DNA of 64,000 nucleotides from Blastobasis lacticolella. Its lineage: Eukaryota; Arthropoda; Insecta; Lepidoptera; Blastobasidae. The first letter of the stretch is position 1. Each line of letters opens with the position of its first letter. The translations under genes were made by a program, and so were the position numbers. The notes under the pieces were generated by a model. It saw only the letters and a program-made list of their open reading frames with translations, made no database searches and had not been told where the DNA came from. Positions 57,520 through 64,000 of this stretch are shown in pieces. Location: assembly GCA_905147135.1 (NCBI GenBank), contig LR990060.1, positions 1,876,001-1,940,000 on the forward strand, read 5' to 3'.

Positions 57520-57925
57520 AGGGAGCACGTCTTCAGGTGTTTCGGAGCGTGTTCGTCTACAATTAAGTACACATAAGGTGTGGGACAGTCCGTCACTGCA
57601 GACTTTTAAAAAACGTGTCAAGGACCATTATCTATCTCTGTCTAGTTGTACATAGATATGTATGTATAGTATTGTATTTTTATTATAAATTTATATTATA
57701 TTTATTATATTTTATTTGAGAAGATAAGCATGTTTAAGTATTTTAGTATGTATTCTATATCGCGCACGTCGATCTGCTTTACTTATCTCATCTCTCTTCT
57801 GTAGGCCTGCTGGAAGAAATTTCTTTTAGAAATAAGTAGTGCCTGTTGTGTCGTCTATATGTATGATGTTTCTCTATGTATTTTACTGTGTGTAATAAAA
57901 TGTTAAGTAAATAAAAATAAAATAA
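57520..57925 (+). mobile_element. LINE 3' end with reverse-transcriptase C-terminus
   Basis: A frame ending at TAG 57653-57655 reads RVRLQLSTHKVWDSPSLQTFKKRVKDHYLSLSS, a typical non-LTR C-terminus (SxxSFKxxLKxxYL type). A 250-bp 3' UTR ends in 'gtgtgtaataaaatgttaag' and an A-rich tail (57893-57925). Confidence 0.65.
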
Positions 57926-58859
57926 ATTAAAGAGCCTCTTTTCTTTTTAAATTTTTAGTTCAAAAATATTTACTTGATGGCGCTGTACCTCTTAGCGACT
58001 TTGCTGCAACTGCGCATTCGCGGCGCGTTCGCTTGATTTGGACGCACCTTTAATTTAATCAGTGAGGCGTTCTAGTGGACCTGACGGTCTAGCCATCTTT
58101 GACAGCTCCGCTTGCGTGATGCGTTTATGGTAGAAAATTGACAGGTCGAAGTTCGACTATTTCTACCAACATCTACATTGACTCTGATTGTGTGGGATCA
58201 TCCGCCAATCCGCCTCCCTTGTTCACCGAAAGTACGTGAATTGTCTATGGACCAAGAATTTCTACCGCAAACCGCTTATGTCAGATAACGTTAGCTTATG
58301 TCAAATCCCATACATATTTCTACCACAAACGATTGTAGATTAACGAAACCTCTTGGCTAAGGCCGCTGTTACTGTAAAACTCTATAATATTACAGAGTCT
58401 ATATTTTGAGAAGATGCATGATTGTGAATGAGATAGGCACTTACTATGACAAATTTGTTTGATATTCAACTATCCAAAAACGCACAAAGGGTTTGAATGT
58501 TTGGAACACATGTTCATAACTTGTATTACCTAAATTCAAAGTAGTTCTCACGGTATGCCTTAGATTACTTTTGCAGGCTAAGCCGCGTGCGGAGCTAGTA
58601 TTATTTATAATAGAAAAATGAAACATTTATTACACATGGACGCCAAGCCACAGTAATTTTACAATACAACATGTAAAAAAGTTAGTAGTAAATCATAAGA
58701 AGCAGCACTTATTAACAAGAGGCAAATATAATATAGTATAATGTAGATACAACTTTTCATGTTATTGAATTTATTATAAGAAATTAGGTAGCAATTTGTA
58801 TCTTTAATTTTGTTTAACCCACTTACTTATTATAAAGAGGTTGTGATGTATATTTTTAT
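57926..58859. other. no gene recognised
   Basis: 58605-58680 resembles the RL end on the minus strand ('aacatttattacacatgg'). The rest is unrecognised. Confidence 0.4.
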
Positions 58860-59115
58860 TTATTTATTGTTTACTTGTGGCCTAGTGCCAGAGCGAAAGG
58901 TCAAACTAAATGAAGGGGCCATCTGAAAATCAGTGGTGAGTAGTCCTTAGTGTCTGCTCAGCTTATACTGAGATTGGTACCCTCCACACGCCAATTGTTT
59001 TTTGTAGTTTTCTTAATGTTAAATGTATCTAGAGTTTAAGTAATTTATAAGGAACACTTTGTATTTTTTTTTATTAAGTTGTGTGTGGAAAATAAATAAT
59101 TTGATTTGATTTGAT
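58860..59115 (+). mobile_element. LINE 3' tail with TTTGA repeat
   Basis: A 3' UTR-like segment ('gagattggtaccctccac') ending 'gtggaaaataaataattt' and a (GATTT)n tract at 59098-59116. Confidence 0.45.
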
Positions 59116-59499
59116 TTAAAAGAAGTTAACTAAAGAACACAGAGGCAATAATTATTAGTGTTCTCAGTGGCATTGTTCGTGGGCATCTAGCGTAAATAGA
59201 CCCTCGGTACTTACGTCCGTCCGTATACACAAACAACATTTGTCTATACGTAAAGTAAGTTACTACGATGTTCAATTCGGGCTCCATATGTGTATGCAGT
59301 GGCATATTCCCGATCGCCACTCAAGTATTGACAGTTGAGTGAGATATCACAGACGTTCTGTGACACAGGAAATGCGAAATGAATTGCAATTGATACTCAA
59401 TTGAAAGCGACGGCTTTCGATGTTTGACGATGCGATCTGTCTCAACGCCGTTGACAGCATTTCCATTTTGGCAAAAAAGAAGTGTGTTAGGAGTTATCT

Positions 59500-59905
59500 A
59501 TTTTTAACGCCGAGCAACAATGCTTGCATTGTCGTGTTCCAGTTTGAAGTAGAAGGTAGCCAGCGAAATTACGGGCATGAGGCATTTCATCTTAGTCCTC
59601 ACAGTGACAACGCACCCGCGGTTCTGCGTTTTTGTTGCCTGCAATCTATGCATCGTAGATGTTATGGGCGACAGTTACCGCTTACTATGAGGTGGGCTGT
59701 CTGCTCGTTTATCACTGAATAGGATAAAAACAAATAAAAAAGTTTGTCGTGTGTATCTGTCTGTAGCATCGTAACTCCCGAAGGAATAGATCGATTTCGA
59801 TTCATTTTTTTGTATTTGAAAGACAATTTAATCGAGATGGTCCTTAGCATTGTTTTATTATAATCAGTTCAGTAGGTCAGGAAATACTTGTGTTTATGTA
59901 TACTT
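59500..59905 (+). repeat. RG repeat followed by RI repeat
   Basis: 59505-59730 is the fullest RG copy ('acaatgcttgcattgtcgtg' to 'gggctgtctgctcgttt'). 59740-59905 is the left half of RI ('tgtgtatctgtctgtagc'). Confidence 0.6.
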
Positions 59906-59919
59906 GTCAGAACAGATGT

Positions 59920-60175
59920 GGCCGAGCGGTGTCCGGCCGAGTAGAATAGCACCAACCCCTTACACTCGTGGGTGTCGTACAAGGCGACTAATGTTTTTGA
60001 AGTAAAAGATCTAGTCTCCTTAGGCTAGAAAATGCGCAGCAGCATTTTCCATTGTTATATTTATAACACTGCGATCTCCAACCCGCCTGCCAAGCGTGGA
60101 GATTATGGTAATAACCTCCCTTTTCGTGGGAGAGGCCCTAAGTCCAGCAGTGGACTGTTATGGGCTGTGGTGGTG
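59920..60175 (+). mobile_element. SE SINE, fullest copy
   Basis: Starts 'tgtggccgagcggtgtccgg' with an exact tRNA-type A box, TGGCCGAGCGG. It ends 'cagcagtggactgttatggg' and a TGGTGGTGG run where other copies have TGATGATG. No clean B box is seen, so the tRNA origin is inferred from the A box only. Confidence 0.7.
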
Positions 60176-60558
60176 GTGGAAACTCAAATATTTTCTATAT
60201 TTAAGCTAACAATAAACATACGTACGTTAAAATAACATACGTTCGAGAGATACGATGCCTCAGACAGATACATAAAGCCACAAATACATAACTTATAACA
60301 TCAATATTTTTTCGACGGGGTTTAAAAAGGAGCAACAATAAGAAAATCGAAAAATCGAGGCCCCATTCTTACAACCTATAATTGCTTAGCCGAATAAAAA
60401 TCGTTTTCCCAACAATTTATTATTGCAATTTTAACTCGGGACAGCAAATTTCCGCCGTTTACCGACGCCCTTTGACTGTTGCATGGCAACGAAACAAATA
60501 TTTGAATCATTCGTGTTTTTTATAAAACGACAATTTTCCGCCAATTTACCGTACAGTT

Positions 60559-60670
60559 CCACAAACTTATTTGATACGGCGACGGTGTCGCTGTTGTTGA
60601 TAACGACATGGTATTTCAAACTGGCGAGACTTAGTTCCAGTTTTATTCGCTGGGTTAGATAAGTTTGTGG
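60559..60670. mobile_element. MITE with CCACAAACTTAT termini
   Basis: CCACAAACTTATTTGATAC on the left and the complement of GTTAGATAAGTTTGTGG on the right. 112 bp. Same family as 11821-11926. Confidence 0.6.
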
Positions 60671-60905
60671 TACGGCAGGCCCCTTCAATATGTTTGCAAT
60701 ATTGGCTGCGGACTCCATTACGCAGGGTGAGGATGCGAATGTGGGGAAGTAATGGGAATGTGTATGTGCCTACGGTGATTTCCTTGAATTTTTTTTATCA
60801 TTTAGCTGTATCCTCTGGCATGTGGGACACCTAAAATTTGAAAAATTGGCATTTGTGACGTCAAAATTAGTTTGCCCACTGTTTCAAACTTTTATGAACA
60901 ACCTA

Positions 60906-61360
60906 AACTTTGACATTCAATATCTTAAAAACTGTAAGGTGGACGTTTTTGCGCGTTTGTACGCAAAGCCTCATGGATGTCCATCGTCGGTTAGTAAAGG
61001 TCTCATCCCTGTGCACATCTTCGACCATGGTATTTTTCTAGAAGCTACTAGTCCCAACTTTGACATTATATATCTCAAAAACCCTAGTTCGAATTCTTTT
61101 GCGCGTTGGTATCTAAGGCCTCATGGGTGTATAGCGTCGGTTTATAAAGGACTCACCCATATCTTCGAACATAGTTTTTTTATGTTTATAACCACCGAAA
61201 CTTTAATGTTGATTATCTCACAAACCCCGGGTCGGATATTTTTGCGCGTTGGTATATATAAGTTTGCAGTTTCGGCTTGCATATGTCTCTGCCCTATAAA
61301 AACGTTAGTTGCCCGTACACATTTTAGTCCAAGGTACTATGCACTTTGCCCAGTCCTCTT
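60906..61360 (+). repeat. three tandem units of about 145-150 bp
   Basis: Units start at 60906, 61056 and 61199 with 'aactttgacatt', 'aactttgacatt' and 'aactttaatgtt'. Each contains 'tttgcgcgtt'. A long plus frame (60822-61379) crosses them, but the third unit is out of frame with the first two. The right end ('ctttgcccagtcctc') resembles that of 25299-25968. Confidence 0.6.
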
Positions 61361-61459
61361 TCATATGCAAATATTGTAATTTTACATGGAAACAATTAGA
61401 TTTTCGAGAAGTATTTAACTAACGTAAGGGCACCGCGAGCTTTTTTACCACACATGGTA

Positions 61460-61710
61460 GAGCTCGTCTAATCTAAAATGACGCGCCCCACTATCGCATT
61501 AACGCACACAAGCAAGTTTAAAATATGGACGCAATTCATATACAAATGCCGTTGTAATTGGTCATTCAGTTGCCGGTAAGATTCAAACGTAGGAGCACGC
61601 GTCTTTCATTGGCTCCCACACAGATGAAGTGTCGTTATCAATATTTGCACTCACACATCGAAATCAACTAACTAAGTAGTGGGGCGCGTTATTTTAGACT
61701 AGACGAGCTC
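61460..61710 (+). mobile_element. MT250 MITE copy 3
   Basis: 251 bp, same orientation as copy 1, differing from it by about eight substitutions and one base by eye. TA flanks at 61458-61459 and 61711-61712. Confidence 0.85.
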
Positions 61711-61714
61711 TATC

Positions 61715-62300
61715 TAGGTTGCAGGCAACAACAAAAAAAGTACTGCAGGTGTCACTGTGAGGACCGCAGGTGTCACTGTGAGGACTAAGATGAAATGCTT
61801 AATTGCGCTTGATAAATGATCCTTTAAACCGGAACACCGCAATTGAAGCATAGATGTTTGGTGGTACTCATCCAGAAGAGTATCCTCTTCTGGACAAGTA
61901 CCACCCGGTACATATCTTCCGGATATTAGGCAGCTGATGTTCTGGATGACGGTGGTTTTTTTTCATCAAAGGATTCGTCTGACCGTGAGCCTCCCTCCTA
62001 GGCAATATAGAAATGAAGTCATATCTTTCAACTGCATTATCTATATAAAAAATTATCGATTTAAGTTGATAATGCCACGAGTCGGTTTTGCTATCTCCGC
62101 CCTTGGCAGAAGGCAGGCGCAACCAAACATTGCACTGGTCATTCTCTGTTTATTTTGTCACTACGAAGTAAATAATATTCATCTTGGCCTCAATATCCCG
62201 GTTGTGCACACACCATTATATGGTCAAGATATAGCACATCAGGTAATGCGTGGAGCAACTGCGACTGACCGCGACCCTTGCAACCAAGTATGGTGCATAA
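61715..62300. repeat. RG (-), LINE-tail trace and SC end (-)
   Basis: 61715-61850 is RG on the minus strand with 'gcaggtgtcactgtgagga' duplicated. 61930-61990 is a LINE-tail trace. 62180-62282 is an SC end on the minus strand ('catcttggcctcaatatcc'). Confidence 0.5.
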
Positions 62301-62626
62301 AAAACCTACCTCCTAAGCCTCGAAAACAACGATCTGTAATTACGCCGCGGAAGCCCTTGGAAGTTAACGCAGACTGATGACTTGTGTAAAGCTCCAAAAA
62401 TTGCCTCATTTACCTCTCCCTTCGTGCGATGGACTAATCCTCCAACTTTAGATATTAGCCAACTTTTTGGATACAAATGACGGGCGAGAGCGCTGTTTGG
62501 GGCATAAATTTTGAACGAGTAAATTAAATAACGTCGGATGGGGTGCGCTTGCAGTGGAGTTGGTGAATTGAATTGGATGAGAATGAATTGGTCGGACGTA
62601 CTTTTGAATAATTGTGTTAGATATGG

Positions 62627-63125
62627 GAGCATCGGTGGCTGGGAGGCTAAGGAGGAATACCGGGTCCGAATAAAAATAAAATAAATAAATAAAAAGGTAT
62701 TTATTTAGCATTTAGCTCAGACATATAAAAAAAATATATAAAATTAAAATAAATTAAATAAGGAAAAAAAATGAGAGAAAAAAATATATATAAACAGTAA
62801 ACGCTAAAGAGGCCAAAGCTCAGTTCCGCAGATACGCGAAGGTGCCTACGGGCCTGCTATTCTGTCATGGCCTACAAAATTACACAGAATAAAATTTGTT
62901 ATAGACACACTATAAATAATAAATTTAATAGATTTCACTATGGATCATGAGTCCCGCTGCGGCCATATCCCAATGAGTCTTTTCTGAGTTATGTACATTA
63001 GTTGAATACTAACCGATGCTCTTGCGGTGAGGGAAAACATCGTGGCAATGAATTAGAACCATGATTCAATCTGATCAGGTTCACAGTTTTCCCGGTACCG
63101 GGAATCTAGAATTCTCCACAGTAGG
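62627..63125 (+). mobile_element. SC SINE split at its B box by a LINE tail
   Basis: The head 'gagcatcggtggctgggag' reaches 'ccgggtccgaa' (about 62669). The rest resumes at about 62949 with 'gtcccgctgcggccatat' and runs to about 63120. The 62670-62948 insert is an A/T-rich minus-strand LINE end (AATAAATACC). Confidence 0.6.
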
Positions 63126-63127
63126 TA

Positions 63128-63376
63128 GAGCTCGTCTAGTCTAAAATGACGCGCCCCACTACTTAGTTAGTTGTTTTCGATGTGTGAGTGCAAATATTGA
63201 TAACGACACTTCATCTGTGTGGGAGCCAATGAACGACGCGCGTTCCTACGTTTGAATCTTACCGGCTACTGAATGACCAATTACAACGGCATTTATATAT
63301 ATTTTGTGCATATTTTAAACTTGCTTGTGTGCGTTAATGCGATAGTGGGTAGCGTCATTTTAAATTAGAAGAGCTC
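63128..63376 (-). mobile_element. MT250 MITE copy 4
   Basis: 249 bp, reversed orientation. TA flanks at 63126-63127 and 63377-63378. The right terminus is more diverged ('aaattagaagagctc'). Confidence 0.8.
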
Positions 63377-63639
63377 TACCGGTATTTCAACCCCTAATAC
63401 ACAGAGTATACGTACAAAGTCACACTATATTTATAACTCTTCTCTTTTTGCGTCGACTGTTAAAAATCTTCGAGCACTACGCTAACACGGCTTCCTGACA
63501 GCAGTAAAAGTATGCTGTAACACGGTGCCTGAATAAATCAGTCACTAGCCTAGCAGGAGCAGCGACGAAGTTTTTCGATGAATAAATTTTCATGATCACG
63601 CCTCAGACTGAGGATTTTGATAACACTCTGTATGGGTGG

Positions 63640-63920
63640 TCATCTTGGCGTTAACGTCCTGGTTATGGCAGACAGAATGATGCAGGATTTGGCATATCAG
63701 TAATTACAGTGGAGCGACTGTCATCTGATCTCCGTGACCCTGTTAGCAGGGAAACCTGATCAGACTGGATCGTAGTCACACATTCCGTCAGTTGAATGTA
63801 CAGCTTTCATCCCAATGTTTTTCCTCTCGTCGTGTTCGATATTAGTAGAACAACAATAGAAAAGAGTATGGTACATGGCGTCCATTATTGTACATTACTC
63901 AGAAAAGAGTCATTGGTAGA
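63640..63920 (-). mobile_element. SC SINE, decayed
   Basis: 'catcttggcgttaacgtcc' end, 'taattacagtggagcgact' and 'actcagaaaagagtcattgg'. The head lies beyond 63920 and is missing. Confidence 0.65.
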
Positions 63921-64000
63921 TTAAATTTTAATTTTGTTCACTTGACATTTACACAAAATTTTTTTAACTGCTTTACAAGATATGTTTATATCTTAATTAA

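Noticed and set aside
61937..62632. 146-codon plus frame and overlapping 108-codon minus frame
   Set aside because: They overlap on opposite strands, the plus frame runs through antisense SC, and neither shows family motifs.
1..64000. CRISPR array, operons, rRNA genes, telomeric TTAGG arrays, riboswitches
   Set aside because: None seen. Repeats are dispersed transposons, not regularly spaced spacers, and the DNA is eukaryotic in character.

Overview
The window looks like non-coding DNA from an insect nuclear genome, most likely a moth or butterfly. It is AT-rich, has no operon-like gene packing, and carries no long intact open reading frame. It is crowded with decayed retrotransposon 3' ends, tRNA-derived SINEs and short inverted-repeat DNA transposons of the kinds common in Lepidoptera. 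I assign the order from the style of the elements (Jockey-type and RTE-type LINE tails, SINEs with tRNA-like heads, TA-, TWA- and TTAA-flanked MITEs). No gene in the window confirms it.

Short names used below. JL1 and JL2 are two Jockey-type LINE families known here from their 3' ends. RTE marks RTE-type LINE tails. S1 is a SINE whose 3' end matches JL2. SB, SC and SE are tRNA-derived or tRNA-like SINE families. RF, RG, RI, RJ and RL are unclassified interspersed repeats seen two or more times here. MT250 is a TA-flanked MITE of about 250 bp present in four full copies.

Layout. 0-9 kb: LINE tails, SC and SE copies, and a TTA-flanked MITE. 9-12 kb: mostly unique DNA, with a GC-rich minus-strand candidate first exon. 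12.3-13.3 kb: the best-preserved LINE, a 5'-truncated JL1 with an open 305-codon reverse-transcriptase end, a 22-A tail and a near-exact target duplication. 13-25 kb: SINE-rich, with nested insertions, a GC-rich palindromic MITE and the first MT250 copy. 25-30 kb: a tandem-repeat element and a short plus-strand candidate signal-peptide exon ending at a GTAAGT donor. 30-42 kb: largely unique AT-rich DNA with scattered repeats. 42-55 kb: the densest nesting (RTE with SC with JL2; SC with MT250; piggyBac-like MITE with RI with S1). 55-64 kb: LINE tails, tandem repeats and two more MT250 copies.

Nothing here is a new multi-gene system. The two candidate host exons (27.9 kb plus, 10.1-10.3 kb minus) are weak leads that need transcript data. 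The most informative content is the transposon record: several insertions have readable empty sites, so their relative ages can be read directly. All copy counts and similarities were judged by eye.
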